Assembly (NCBI RefSeq): GCF_030388665.1
Contig: NZ_CP128846.1
Coordinates: forward strand, 5,778,501 to 5,842,500
Direction: 5' to 3'
Length of the DNA: 64,000 bases
Origin: Streptomyces flavofungini
GTDB lineage: Bacteria > Actinomycetota > Actinomycetes > Streptomycetales > Streptomycetaceae
Part shown: piece after piece, positions 24,204 through 33,577 of the stretch
Numbering within the stretch: the stretch's first letter is position 1
How the letters are laid out: every line of letters begins with the position of its first letter
The notes under the pieces: generated by a model
What the model saw: the letters and a program-made list of their open reading frames with translations, nothing else
What the model was told of the DNA's origin: nothing
Database searches by the model: none
Position numbers and translations under genes: made by a program

Positions 24204-25421
24204 GTGCGCCGCATAGGGCTGCTGATGCTGGGGGCCTTCACCTTGGGGCTCGACGCCTACGTGATGGCGGGGCTGCTGCCCGTGGTCGCGGACGACCTGG
24301 GGACGACCGTGTCCCTCACCGGGCAGATGGTCACGGTCTTCACGCTCGCGTACGCGGTGAGCGCGCCGCTCGTCACGGGCCTCCTGGCGGGCGTGCGCCC
24401 CCGCGTGCTCCTCGTCGCCTCGCTCGCCGTCTTCACCCTCGGTAACGGCGCGACCGCGCTCGCGCCGAACCTCGCCGTGCTGCTCGCCGCACGCGTCGTG
24501 GCCGGTGCGGGCGCCGGGGTCCACTCGGCGCTCTCCACGGCCGCCGCCGCGTCCCTCGCCGGTCCTGAGCGGCGCGGGCGGGCCCTCGCCCTGATCATGG
24601 GCGGCATGAGCTCGGGCACGGTCCTCGGGGTGCCGCTCGGGGTGCTGCTCGCCGACCACACCTCCTGGCGCTCGACCATGTGGCTGGTCACCGGGCTCGG
24701 CGCGGTGGCCCTCGTGGGGCTCGCCGTCGGCCTGCCGCAGGTGCCCGCCGCACCGCCGGTGCCGGTGCGGGCGCGGCTCGGGGCGCTCGCCGACCGGGCC
24801 GTCCTGCCGGTCGTCGGCGTCTCCTTCCTGGGCGCGGTGTCGAGCCTCGGCCTCTACACGTACCTCGCGCCGGTCCTGGACGCCGGCGGCGGTGTGGGCG
24901 AGGGCGACATGGCGTCCTACCTCTGGGCCTGGGGGATCGGCGGGGTGCTCGGCAGTGTCCTCGCGGGGCCGCTCGTGGACCGGTGGGGCAGGCCGTACGC
25001 GCTGGTCGCGGGCCTGATGGCGGCGCTGGTGGCGGCGGAGCTCGCCCTGCCGCCGCTCGGCGCGGCGGCCTTCCCCGCGCTCGTGCTCTGGGGCGCGGTG
25101 GGCTGGGCCCTGCAAGTGCCGCAGCAGCACCGGCTGTTGGCGGTGTCCGCCGAGCGCGGCACGGTGGCGCTCGCGCTGAACAACTCCGCGCTCTACCTCG
25201 GCAGCGCCGTCGGCTCCGGCGCCGCGGGGCTCGCCCTGTCGGCGGGACTGGGGGCGGACGCGCTGCCGTGGGCGGCGGCCGGGGTGGCCGCGCTGGGGCT
25301 CGTGCTGCACGCGGTGGCGGCGCGTGCGCGGCGCACGGGGCCGCAGCCGGACGGCTCGGACGGCAGCCGCTGCCAGGACGCGCCCGGCGTGAGTACCCTT
25401 GGCACCTATGAGCACTCTTGA
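24204..25421 (+). CDS. MFS drug-efflux-type transporter
   Basis: 405 residues from GTG 24204 (GGGAG eight bases before; GTG 24195 would overlap its own ribosome site). About twelve helices. DHA1-type motif: GLDAYVMAGLLPVVADDLG, a hydrophobic helix-4/5 region with GAGAGVHSALSTAAAA, and the motif C-like GMSSGTVLGVPLGVLLAD. Divergent LysR regulator. Its last codons overlap the start of the DUF3039 gene by 14 bases. Confidence 0.88.
   Translation: MRRIGLLMLGAFTLGLDAYVMAGLLPVVADDLGTTVSLTGQMVTVFTLAYAVSAPLVTGLLAGVRPRVLLVASLAVFTLGNGATALAPNLAVLLAARVVAGAGAGVHSALSTAAAASLAGPERRGRALALIMGGMSSGTVLGVPLGVLLADHTSWRSTMWLVTGLGAVALVGLAVGLPQVPAAPPVPVRARLGALADRAVLPVVGVSFLGAVSSLGLYTYLAPVLDAGGGVGEGDMASYLWAWGIGGVLGSVLAGPLVDRWGRPYALVAGLMAALVAAELALPPLGAAAFPALVLWGAVGWALQVPQQHRLLAVSAERGTVALALNNSALYLGSAVGSGAAGLALSAGLGADALPWAAAGVAALGLVLHAVAARARRTGPQPDGSDGSRCQDAPGVSTLGTYEHS
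25394..25408 (+). promoter_or_regulatory. Leaderless-type promoter of the DUF3039 gene
   Basis: TACCCT (25394-25399) lies eight bases before ATG 25408, so transcription probably starts at or next to the start codon, inside the upstream MFS gene. Confidence 0.45.
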
Positions 25422-25704
25422 GCCCGAGCCCGAGCGCGGGGCAGGTACGGGGACCCTCGTAGAGCCGACGCCGCAGGTGTCGCACGGTGACGGCGACCAC
25501 GAGCGCTACGCGCACTACGTCCAGAAGGACAAGATCATGGCGAGCGCGCTCGACGGTACGCCCGTCGTGGCGCTGTGCGGCAAGGTGTGGGTCCCCGGCC
25601 GCGATCCGAAGAAGTATCCCGTCTGTCCCATGTGCAAGGAGATCTACGAGTCCATGGGGGCGGGCGGCGACAAGGACAAGGGCGGCAAGGACGGCAAGAA
25701 GTAG
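25408..25704 (+). CDS. DUF3039 family protein
   Basis: 98 residues. The conserved core reads GDHERYAHYVQKDKIMASAL, then VVALCGKVWVPGRDPKKYPVC and CPMCKEIY, a zinc-ribbon-like Cys arrangement. The C-terminus is Lys/Gly/Asp-rich. Widespread in actinobacteria, function unknown. A hairpin with a T-run follows at 25736-25752. Confidence 0.88.
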   Translation: MSTLEPEPERGAGTGTLVEPTPQVSHGDGDHERYAHYVQKDKIMASALDGTPVVALCGKVWVPGRDPKKYPVCPMCKEIYESMGAGGDKDKGGKDGKK

Positions 25705-25735
25705 CCGGCGGGGGCTCCCTCGGCGTCGTTCGTCC

Positions 25736-25752
25736 GGGGCTTCGCCCCTTTT
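25736..25752 (+). terminator. Short rho-independent terminator
   Basis: GGGGC-TTC-GCCCC followed by TTTT, 31 bases after the DUF3039 stop. Confidence 0.65.
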
Positions 25753-25778
25753 CCCTCACGGCGCTTCGCGCCTCGTCC

Positions 25779-25820
25779 TCAAACGCCGGACGGGCCGGAT
25801 ACGGCTCGTCCGGCGTTTGA
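25779..25820. repeat. Intergenic palindrome (TCAAACGCCGGACG family)
   Basis: Perfect 14-bp arms TCAAACGCCGGACG / CGTCCGGCGTTTGA around a 14-base centre that itself pairs partly. Same family as copies near 23130, 33800-33970 and 45010-45057. Confidence 0.8.
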
Positions 25821-25889
25821 CGTCCGAGGGTCGTTGCATGCCCCGCAACGGCCCTTTTGTGCCGTGCAATCGCGTGGCAGCCTCAGTCC

Positions 25890-27515
25890 ATGACCTTTGA
25901 GCAACTGATCCCGGCGCCCGCACGCGCCGAGGGGCACAGTGGTGGCGGATTCGTTCTCGACGGGGCGACCACGCTCTGGGCGGGAGCCGGTACCGAGGGC
26001 ACGGAGCGGTGGTTGCGGGGCACTCTGGGGGGTGCGTTGGGGCTGCCGTTGGCGCCCGGGGCGGAAGGTGCGCCGGGGAGCGTCTCGCTGCGCGTCGACG
26101 GAGAGCTGGCGGCCGAGGGGTACCGGCTGACCGTCGCCGCGGACGGGGTGGAGATCAGGGGCGGGAGCGCCGCCGGGGTGTTCTGGGGCGCGCAGACGCT
26201 GCGCCAACTGGTCGGTGCGGACGCCTTCCGGCGGGCGCCCGTCAGGCCGGAGCAGGAGATCGTCGTGGCGCCGGGAGTCGTGGAGGACGCCCCCCGCTTC
26301 GGCTGGCGCGGCATGATGCTCGACGTGGCCCGGCACTTCATGCCGAAGGAAGGCGTGCTGCGGTATCTGGACCTGCTCGCCGCGCACAAGCTGAACGTCT
26401 TCCACTTCCATCTGACGGACGACCAGGGCTGGCGCGTCGAGATCAAGCGGTATCCGAAGCTCACCGAGGTCGCGTCCTGGCGGTCGCGGACCAAGTGGGG
26501 GCACCGGGCGTCGGAGTTGTGGGACGAGAAGCCGCACGGCGGGTACTACACGCAGGACGACATCCGCGAAATCGTCGCGTACGCCGACGCCTTGCACATC
26601 ACCGTCGTGCCGGAGATCGACGTACCGGGCCACTCGCAGGCGGCCATCGCCGCCTACCCCGAGCTGGGCAACACCGACGTCGTCGACACGGCCGCCCTCG
26701 GCGTCTGGGACTCCTGGGGTGTCACGGCCAACGTGCTCGCGCCCTCCGACACCACCCTGCGGTTCTACGAGGGGGTCTTCGAGGAGATCCTCGAACTGTT
26801 CCCCTCGACCTTCATCCACGTCGGCGGCGACGAGTGCCCCAAGGAGCAGTGGAAGGACTCGGCGGCCGTCCAGGAGCGCATCGAGGAGCTGGGGCTCAGC
26901 AACGAGGACGAGTTGCAGAGCTGGTTCATCCGGCACTTCGACAAGTGGCTGTCCGCGCGCGGGCGTCGGCTCATCGGCTGGGACGAGATCCTGGAGGGCG
27001 GGCTCGCCGAGGGCGCGGCGGTGTCGTCCTGGCGCGGCTACGGCGGCGGCATCGCGGCGGCCCAGGCGGGCCACGACGTGGTGATGTGCCCCGAGCAGCA
27101 TGTCTACCTGGACCACCGGCAGCACGGCGGCCCCGACGAGCCGGTGCCGATCGGGTTCGTGCGCACCCTGGAGGACGTCTACCGCTTCGAGCCGGTGCCG
27201 GGGCGGCTGAGCGAGGAGGAGGCGCGGCACGTGCTCGGGACGCAGGCCAACGTGTGGACCGAGGTGATGGAATACCACGGCCGCGTGGACTACCAGGTCT
27301 TCCCGAGGCTCGCGGCGCTCGCGGAGGTCGCCTGGCGCACGCTCCCCGCGCCCGCCGAGCGCGACTTCGCCGATTTCGAACGGCGAATGACCGCCCACTA
27401 CGCCCGACTTGACGCCCTCGGCGTCGACTACCGCCCGCCGGGCGGCCCGTTGCCGTGGCAGAAGCGTCCCGGAGTGCTCGGACGCCCGATCGAGGGGGCG
27501 CCCCCAAACGTGTGA
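25890..27515 (+). CDS. Beta-N-acetylhexosaminidase, GH20
   Basis: 541 residues from ATG 25890. The N-terminal GH20b domain is followed by the catalytic barrel: FGWRGMMLDVARHFMPKE, FHFHLTDDQGWRVEIK, VVPEIDVPGHSQAAIAAYPE, and HVGGDECPKEQW with the catalytic Asp-Glu pair, then GWDEILEGG and QANVWTEVM. It cleaves terminal GlcNAc from chitobiose or peptidoglycan fragments, supplying GlcNAc in these chitin-degrading soil bacteria. No signal peptide, so it is probably cytoplasmic. Confidence 0.93.
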   Translation: MTFEQLIPAPARAEGHSGGGFVLDGATTLWAGAGTEGTERWLRGTLGGALGLPLAPGAEGAPGSVSLRVDGELAAEGYRLTVAADGVEIRGGSAAGVFWGAQTLRQLVGADAFRRAPVRPEQEIVVAPGVVEDAPRFGWRGMMLDVARHFMPKEGVLRYLDLLAAHKLNVFHFHLTDDQGWRVEIKRYPKLTEVASWRSRTKWGHRASELWDEKPHGGYYTQDDIREIVAYADALHITVVPEIDVPGHSQAAIAAYPELGNTDVVDTAALGVWDSWGVTANVLAPSDTTLRFYEGVFEEILELFPSTFIHVGGDECPKEQWKDSAAVQERIEELGLSNEDELQSWFIRHFDKWLSARGRRLIGWDEILEGGLAEGAAVSSWRGYGGGIAAAQAGHDVVMCPEQHVYLDHRQHGGPDEPVPIGFVRTLEDVYRFEPVPGRLSEEEARHVLGTQANVWTEVMEYHGRVDYQVFPRLAALAEVAWRTLPAPAERDFADFERRMTAHYARLDALGVDYRPPGGPLPWQKRPGVLGRPIEGAPPNV

Positions 27516-27540
27516 GGTGACGCCCCGAGCGCGTGCTCCC

Positions 27541-27569
27541 GGTGGCCCGCGGTGCGACCGTGGGCCACC
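27541..27569 (+). terminator. Stem-loop after the hexosaminidase gene
   Basis: GGTGGCCC (27541-27548) pairs with GGGCCACC (27562-27569); part of the loop can pair further. Confidence 0.6.
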
Positions 27570-27813
27570 AGGAGGAAGCCGTACAAGGATCACCGAAGGG
27601 TGGCAATTCCCCCTGACCGGCGAGGGAGTGCGAAAACGGCATATCCCCCAGGTCTGCGGACGAACGTCTCCTAGCGGACCCCCGCGCCGGGGCCCGGTGA
27701 AGATGTGCCAGAGTTGCCACGTCCGGGTTGTGAGCACGTACCGTACGGCGGAACAGGCGTAACGGTGAGAACGGCGCGCAAGCTGCCGGGCCATCGGGAA
27801 GGGGCAGCCGGTT

Positions 27814-28716
27814 TTGACCACGCACGCACCGCGGGCGGCGCAGGGGGCGCAGTCTGTGACGCTGCCTGTCACGCTCGACGAGGCCGTCGCGGCGCTCGCC
27901 GCCGTGCCCGCAGCCGTGCCCGTCGCGGGCGGCACGGACCTGATGTCGTCGGTCAACGCAGGCCAGCTCCGCCCCGCGGCCCTCGTCGGCCTCGGCCGCA
28001 TCAGCGAGATCCGCGGCTGGCAGTACCAGGACGGGCACGCGCTCCTCGGCGCCGGACTGACGCACGCCCGCATGGGCCGACCCGACTTCGCCGCGCTCAT
28101 CCCGGCGCTCGCCGCCGCCGCGCGCGCCGCGGGGCCGCCGCAGATCCGCAACGCGGGCACCCTCGGCGGCAACATCGCCTCCGCCGCGCCCGCCGGTGAC
28201 TCGCTGCCCGTACTCGCCGCGCTGGAAGCCGTGTTGATCATCGCGGGCCCGGGCGGCACCCGCCGCGAGATCCCGGTCTCGCACCTGCTCGCCGGTATGG
28301 AGATGCTGGCGCCCGGTGAATTGATCGGATATGTCCGGGTGCCGCTGCTGCACGCCCCGCAGGTCTTCCTCAAGGCGACAGGGCGCACCGGACCCGGCCG
28401 GGCGACCGCTTCGGTCGCCCTGGTGCTCGACCCGGCGCGCAGGGGCGTGCGATGCGCCGTCGGCGCCATCGCGCCCATGCCGCTCAGGCCCCTGGAGGCC
28501 GAGCAGTGGGTGGCCGGACTCATCGACTGGGACGGCGAGCGCGGTCTGGTGCCGGAGGCCCTGACGGCCTTCGGTGAGTACGTCGCCGCGGCGTGCATCC
28601 CCGACCACCCGCCCGCCGAGGACGGCACCGTCCAGCCGCTGCCGCCCGCTGTACTGCACCTGCGGCGCACCGTCGCCGCGCTGGCCCGACGAGCACTGGG
28701 GAGGGCGCTGTCGTGA
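27814..28716 (+). CDS. Xanthine dehydrogenase-type FAD-binding subunit
   Basis: 300 residues from TTG 27814 (GGAAGGGG upstream). FAD domain motifs PVAGGTDLMSSVNAG, GAGLTHARMG and IRNAGTLGGNIASAAPAGDS are those of the medium (M) subunit of molybdenum hydroxylases. The stop overlaps the GTG of the Fe-S subunit gene (GTGA), and that gene overlaps the molybdopterin subunit in the same way. The three form one operon M-S-L. Confidence 0.92.
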   Translation: MTTHAPRAAQGAQSVTLPVTLDEAVAALAAVPAAVPVAGGTDLMSSVNAGQLRPAALVGLGRISEIRGWQYQDGHALLGAGLTHARMGRPDFAALIPALAAAARAAGPPQIRNAGTLGGNIASAAPAGDSLPVLAALEAVLIIAGPGGTRREIPVSHLLAGMEMLAPGELIGYVRVPLLHAPQVFLKATGRTGPGRATASVALVLDPARRGVRCAVGAIAPMPLRPLEAEQWVAGLIDWDGERGLVPEALTAFGEYVAAACIPDHPPAEDGTVQPLPPAVLHLRRTVAALARRALGRALS

Positions 28717-31241
28717 CCGACGGTCAGAGGAACGGCGGCTGGCAGCCGCACCCGCAGGGCGAGTACGACGCGGACGCCACCGCGTTCGTGCAGCTCCCCG
28801 AGGGCGCGGCCGACGCCGTGAGCACCCCGCTCGCCGCCCCCGGGCACGGCTACGTACCGCCGCAGATAACGGTCACGCCAACGGCCCCCGACGCCACCGA
28901 CCCGGCCGCCACGGGCGCCTGGGTGCTGCCGCCCGAGGTGACCGGTGTCACGCACGCCGCGGGGGCGACGCAGGCCGTGAGCTGGCCGGACCCCGGCACG
29001 CAGCTGGGCACCCACCAGGACCAGCCGTTCCCGGCCGAGCCGGGGGCCCAGGGCGCGTACGACCCGCGCGCCACCGGCCAGTGGACGTTCCCGGACGCCG
29101 TCACGCCCCCGGAACAGAACGGCGCCCAGGACGGTGCCGGGAACGGGCACGCGCCCGCCGCGCACGACGTGACCGGGCAGTGGTCCATCCCCGTCGCCGA
29201 CGGTGACCTGCCGGAGGAGTCCGGCGAGTACTCGGCGTCGTCGCTCGCCGCGCAGTGGGGAGGCGCGCCGCCGCCCGCGACGCTGCCCGGCGGCGCGCCC
29301 GCGCCCTGGGCCACGTCGTGGCCGACGCAGGCCCCGGAGGCGCCCCACGCCCCGCAGTCCCCGCACGCCCCGGAGGCGCCTCAGGCGTCCCCGTACCCGG
29401 CCGCGCAGGCGTTCGTGGAGCAGAGCCCGCTCGGGCCGCCCGCCCCGGCCCCGGAGGCCGCCCCCGTGCGGCCCGCCCGCGCCGCCGAGGAGACCCCCTT
29501 CGAGCGGACCGCGAAGCTGTTCGTCGTCAAGCAGCGCCCGGACGGCTCCCTGGCGCCCCCGGAGCACTCGGGCGACGCACCAGAGGCACCGGACGTCACA
29601 GACGCACCAGACGTACCAGGCGCATCGGGTGTACCGGGTGTACCTGGCACTCCGGACGCGTCGGACCTGCCGGATGAAACGGTCAACCCGCTCGATCCGG
29701 CCGCCCTGGACGGCGACTTCACCCCGGAGGCCGCGGCATCCGGGCACCTTGCACCGGCCGCCGATCCTCGGTACGGGACGGACCCCGCGTACGACGAGAA
29801 CGCGCGGTACGACGAGGACGCGTCCCTCGGGCAGAACGCCTCCCTCGGCGGGAACGTGCCCCTGGGCGAGAACGCCTCCCTCGGCGAGAACGCCTCCCTC
29901 GGCGAGAACGCCTCCCTCGGCGAGAACGCCTCCCTCGGCGAGAACGCCTCCCTCGGCGAGAACGCCTCCCTCGGCGAGAACGCCTCCCTCGGCGAGAACG
30001 CCTCCCTCGGCGAGAACGCCTCCCCCGGCGGGAACGTCCCCCTGAGCGGGAACGCGTCCCTCGGCGGAGACACCCCGTTCGGCGACCACGCGCAGTACGA
30101 CGTGCACCCCCCGCAGTCGGCGGGCCTCGCGCCCGCCCCCGCCTTCCCGCACCCGGGTGACTCGGCGTACGCGGCGGACCCGGCGCGCGGCGGCGACCCC
30201 GCGTACGAGGCGGAACCGGCCCCCGTGCCGCACCAGGCCCGCCCGGCGGAGCCCGCCCCCGCCCCCGACCCCGTCGTCCACCCGGCGGCCGGCGCACCGG
30301 CGCCGGTCCCTCCGCACGAGGCCGACCCCGCCCACGTACCGGCCCCCGCCCAGGCGGCCGAGCCGACCCCCGCGGCCGAGGCGGTGCCCGCCCTCGTACC
30401 GGAGCCGGAGCCCGTCCCCGAAGCGGACCCCGCTCCGGAGCCGGACGCCGAGCACGCGGCGGCGGATCAGGCGGCCGAGGCGGACGGCGCCCCGGAGGCG
30501 GCCGAAGAGGCCGAGGGGGCCGAGGGAGCCGAGGGGGCCGAGGCGGAGCACGCCCCGGCCGCGGCCCCCGTCGAGGCCGCTGAGGCCGACGCGGACGCGC
30601 CGGCCGTCGAGAGCCCGGACGAGGCCCAGGACAAGGCGCCGGAGCCGGGCGTCCCCGCGCACGACGAACACCCCCTCGTCTCCTACGTCCTGCGGGTCAA
30701 CGGCGCCGACCGGCCCGTCACCGACGCGTGGATCGGCGAGTCCCTGCTGTACGTGCTGCGGGAGCGGCTCGGCCTCGCGGGGGCCAAGGACGGCTGCTCG
30801 CAGGGCGAGTGCGGGGCCTGCAACGTGCAGGTGGACGGGCGGCTGGTGGCCTCCTGCCTGGTGCCCGCGGCCACCGCGGCGGGCAGCGAGGTGCGCACCG
30901 TCGAGGGCCTCGCCGCCGACGGACGCCCCTCCGACGTGCAGCGCGCGCTCGCCAACTGCGGGGCCGTACAGTGCGGCTTCTGCGTGCCGGGCATGGCGAT
31001 GACCCTGCACGACCTGCTCGAAGGCAACCCGGCGCCCAGCGACCTGGAGACCCGCCGCGCGCTCTGCGGCAACCTGTGCCGCTGCTCCGGATACCGGGGC
31101 GTGCTCGACGCGGTCCGTGACGTGGTCGCCGAGCGCGAGGCGAAGGGCGTCGCGGACGAGCAGCAGGACGAGGCGGACACCGGCGGACCTCGCGTACCGC
31201 ACCAGTCGGGCCCGTACGGCCAGGAAGGAACCCAGGCGTGA
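28713..31241 (+). CDS. 2Fe-2S subunit of a molybdenum hydroxylase with a giant repeat-bearing N-terminus
   Basis: 842 residues from GTG 28713. Only the last 190 or so are the expected Fe-S subunit: YVLRVNGADRPVTDAW, CSQGECGACNVQVDGRLVASC (plant-type cluster) and QCGFCVPGMAM with CGNLCRCSGYRG (second cluster). The usual subunit has 150-200 residues. The preceding 650 are Pro/Ala/Glu-rich and disordered-looking, with about fourteen hexapeptides near residues 368-455, nine of them exactly LGENAS. A Pro/Ala-rich acidic stretch resembling a flexible tether follows. No signal peptide. Confidence 0.85.
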   Translation: MTDGQRNGGWQPHPQGEYDADATAFVQLPEGAADAVSTPLAAPGHGYVPPQITVTPTAPDATDPAATGAWVLPPEVTGVTHAAGATQAVSWPDPGTQLGTHQDQPFPAEPGAQGAYDPRATGQWTFPDAVTPPEQNGAQDGAGNGHAPAAHDVTGQWSIPVADGDLPEESGEYSASSLAAQWGGAPPPATLPGGAPAPWATSWPTQAPEAPHAPQSPHAPEAPQASPYPAAQAFVEQSPLGPPAPAPEAAPVRPARAAEETPFERTAKLFVVKQRPDGSLAPPEHSGDAPEAPDVTDAPDVPGASGVPGVPGTPDASDLPDETVNPLDPAALDGDFTPEAAASGHLAPAADPRYGTDPAYDENARYDEDASLGQNASLGGNVPLGENASLGENASLGENASLGENASLGENASLGENASLGENASLGENASLGENASPGGNVPLSGNASLGGDTPFGDHAQYDVHPPQSAGLAPAPAFPHPGDSAYAADPARGGDPAYEAEPAPVPHQARPAEPAPAPDPVVHPAAGAPAPVPPHEADPAHVPAPAQAAEPTPAAEAVPALVPEPEPVPEADPAPEPDAEHAAADQAAEADGAPEAAEEAEGAEGAEGAEAEHAPAAAPVEAAEADADAPAVESPDEAQDKAPEPGVPAHDEHPLVSYVLRVNGADRPVTDAWIGESLLYVLRERLGLAGAKDGCSQGECGACNVQVDGRLVASCLVPAATAAGSEVRTVEGLAADGRPSDVQRALANCGAVQCGFCVPGMAMTLHDLLEGNPAPSDLETRRALCGNLCRCSGYRGVLDAVRDVVAEREAKGVADEQQDEADTGGPRVPHQSGPYGQEGTQA
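29819..30075 (+). repeat. 18-bp coding tandem repeat (hexapeptide LGENAS)
   Basis: Nine perfect copies spaced 18 bases apart, phase markers at 29868, 29886 and so on to 30012. They are flanked by degenerate units (LGQNAS, LGGNVP, PGGNVP, LSGNAS, LGGDTP). The unit fits the [LIV]-[GAED]-x2-[STAV]-x pattern of left-handed beta-helix proteins. Confidence 0.9.
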
Positions 31242-33529
31242 GCAACGAGACCACCGCCGCGCCGGGTGCCGAGCAACTGCCGCACGGCATCGGCTCGTCG
31301 CTGCCGTCGGCCGAGATCAGGGCCAAGACGGAGGGCACGTTCCCCTACGCCTCCGACCTGTGGGCCGAAGGGCTGCTGTGGGCGGCCGTCCTGCGCTCCC
31401 CGCACGCGCACGCGCGCATCGTCTCCATCGACGTCACGCACGCCGAGGACATGCCGGGCGTCCGCGCCGTCATCACCCACGAGGACGTGCCGGGCAAGCC
31501 GTCGCACGGCCGCAGGACCGCCGACCGCCCGCTGTTCGCGTCCGACGTGGTGCGCCACCACGGCGAGGCCATCGCCGCCGTCGCCGCCGACCACCCGGAC
31601 ACGGCCCGGATGGCCGCCGCCGCGATCATCGTCGAGTACGAGGTGCTCGACCCGGTCACCGACCCGGAGCAGGCCTTCGAGGCCGCGCCGCTGCACCCCG
31701 ACGGCAATCTGATCCGGCACATCCCGCTGCGCCACGGCGACCCGGAGGCGGCCGGTGAGGTCGTCGTCGAGGGCCTGTACCGCATCGGGCGCCAGGACCC
31801 GGCGCCCATCGGCGCGGAGGCCGGGCTCGCGGTGCCGCGCCCGGACGGCGGCGTCGAGCTGTACATCGCCTCGACCGACCCGCACGGCGACCGCGACATG
31901 GCCGCAGCCTGCTACGGCCTCACCCCCGAGCAGGTCAAGGTCGTCGTCACCGGAGTGCCCGGGGCCAGCGCCGACCGCGAGGACGCCAGCTTCCAGCTGC
32001 CGCTCGGCCTGCTCGCCCTGCGCACCAGCCGCCCCGTCAAGCTCACCGCGACCCGCGAGGAGTCCTTCCTCGGCCACGCCCACCGCCACCCGACCCTGCT
32101 GCGCTACCGCCACCACGCGGACGCCGAGGGCCAGTTGGTGAAGGTGGAGGCGCAGATCCTGCTCGACGCGGGCGCGTACGCGGACACCTCCGCCGACGCC
32201 CTCGCCGCGGCCGTCTCCTTCGCCTGCGGCCCCTACGTCGTGCCCAACGCCTTCATCGAGGGCTGGGCGGTCCGCACGAACAACCCGCCCTCCGGTCACG
32301 TGCGCGGCGAGGGCGCCCTCCAGGTCTGCGCCGCCTACGAGGCGCAGATGGACAAGCTCGCCAAGAAGCTCGGCGCCGACCCGGCCGAGCTGCGGCTGCG
32401 CAACGCCCTCGCCACCGGCGACATCCTGCCCACCGGACAGGCGGTGACGTGCCCGGCGCCGGTCGCCGAACTCCTCGGCGCCGTCCGGGACTTCCCGCTC
32501 CCCGAGCTGCCCAAGGACACCCCGCAGGAGGACTGGCTGCTGCCCGGCGGCCCCGAGGGCGCGGGCGAGCCCGCCGCCGTCCGGCGGGGCGTCGGCTACG
32601 GCCTCGGCATGGTCCAGCTCCTCGGCGCCGAGGGCACCGACGAGGTGTCCACGGCCACCGTGAAGGTCCACGACGGTGTCGCCACGGTCATCTGCGCGGC
32701 CGTCGAGACCGGCCAGGGCTTCACCACCCTCGCCCGGCAGATCGTCCAGGAGACCCTGGGCATCGACGACGTGCGCGTCGCCCCCGTCGACACCGACCAG
32801 CCGCCCGCGGGCCCCAGCTGCCACGGCCGCCACACGTGGGTGTCCGGCGGCGCGGTGGAACGCGCAGCGAAGATGGTCCGCACCCAACTGCTCCAGCCCC
32901 TGGCGCACAAGTTCGGCATGTCGACCGAGCTGCTCCAGATCGCCGACGGCAAGATCACCTCGTACGACGGCGTCCTCTCCACCACCGTCGAGGAAGCCAT
33001 GGACGGCAAGGAGCTGTGGGCCACCGCGCAGTGCCGCCCGCACCCCACCGAGCCGCTCGACGCCGACGGCCAGGGCGACGCCTTCGTGGGCATGGCCTTC
33101 TGCGCGATCCGCGCGGTCGTCGACGTGGACATCGAGATCGGTTCGGTACGGGTCGTGGAACTCGCCGTCGCCCAGGACGTCGGCCGCATCCTCAACCCCG
33201 CCCAACTCCGCGTCCGCATCGAGGCGGGCGTCACCCAGGGCGTCGGCGCGGCCCTCACCGAGAACCTCCGCACCCCCCGCGGCCTCGTCCGCCACCCCGA
33301 CCTCACCGGCTACGCCCTCCCCACCGCCCTCGACGCCCCCGACATCCGCATCGTCAAACTCGTCGAAGAACGCGACGTCGTCGCCCCCTTCGGCGCGAAG
33401 GCCGCGAGCGCGGTGCCCGTGGTGACGTCCCCGGCGGCGGTCGCCGCGGCCGTGCGCGCGGCGACGGGCCGCCCGGTGAACCGGCTCCCGATCAGGCCAC
33501 AGGCGGCGGTGGGCGCGGAGCTGGCGTGA
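31238..33529 (+). CDS. Molybdopterin-binding subunit, xanthine dehydrogenase type
   Basis: 763 residues from GTG 31238, overlapping the Fe-S subunit stop. The large-subunit pattern is clear: TEGTFPYASDLWAEGLLWAA, SPHAHARI, GEAIAAVAADHPDTARMAA, GHVRGEGALQVCAAYEAQMD, TGQGFTTLARQIVQETLGID, and near the C-terminus AQDVGRILNPAQLRVRIEAG and PFGAKAASAVP. It hydroxylates purines or related heterocycles using Moco; the substrate cannot be read from sequence. Confidence 0.92.
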   Translation: MSNETTAAPGAEQLPHGIGSSLPSAEIRAKTEGTFPYASDLWAEGLLWAAVLRSPHAHARIVSIDVTHAEDMPGVRAVITHEDVPGKPSHGRRTADRPLFASDVVRHHGEAIAAVAADHPDTARMAAAAIIVEYEVLDPVTDPEQAFEAAPLHPDGNLIRHIPLRHGDPEAAGEVVVEGLYRIGRQDPAPIGAEAGLAVPRPDGGVELYIASTDPHGDRDMAAACYGLTPEQVKVVVTGVPGASADREDASFQLPLGLLALRTSRPVKLTATREESFLGHAHRHPTLLRYRHHADAEGQLVKVEAQILLDAGAYADTSADALAAAVSFACGPYVVPNAFIEGWAVRTNNPPSGHVRGEGALQVCAAYEAQMDKLAKKLGADPAELRLRNALATGDILPTGQAVTCPAPVAELLGAVRDFPLPELPKDTPQEDWLLPGGPEGAGEPAAVRRGVGYGLGMVQLLGAEGTDEVSTATVKVHDGVATVICAAVETGQGFTTLARQIVQETLGIDDVRVAPVDTDQPPAGPSCHGRHTWVSGGAVERAAKMVRTQLLQPLAHKFGMSTELLQIADGKITSYDGVLSTTVEEAMDGKELWATAQCRPHPTEPLDADGQGDAFVGMAFCAIRAVVDVDIEIGSVRVVELAVAQDVGRILNPAQLRVRIEAGVTQGVGAALTENLRTPRGLVRHPDLTGYALPTALDAPDIRIVKLVEERDVVAPFGAKAASAVPVVTSPAAVAAAVRAATGRPVNRLPIRPQAAVGAELA

Positions 33530-33577
33530 TCGGCCTCGACTCGCCCACCACCGCGGGCGAGTCAGCCCTGCCCGGCG

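Noticed and set aside
23146..24445. Plus-strand ORFs opposite the LysR gene
   Set aside because: LysR HTH and ribosome site on the minus strand are clear; the others are Arg/Ser-rich shadows.
29868..30030. CRISPR or minisatellite at the 18-bp repeats
   Set aside because: They lie in frame in a coding gene and keep the hexapeptide; no spacers.
25779..31202. Very long minus-strand ORF of about 1,800 codons across the hexosaminidase and dehydrogenase genes
   Set aside because: It is the antisense of real genes on the plus strand; protein motifs, start sites and codon bias are all on the plus strand.
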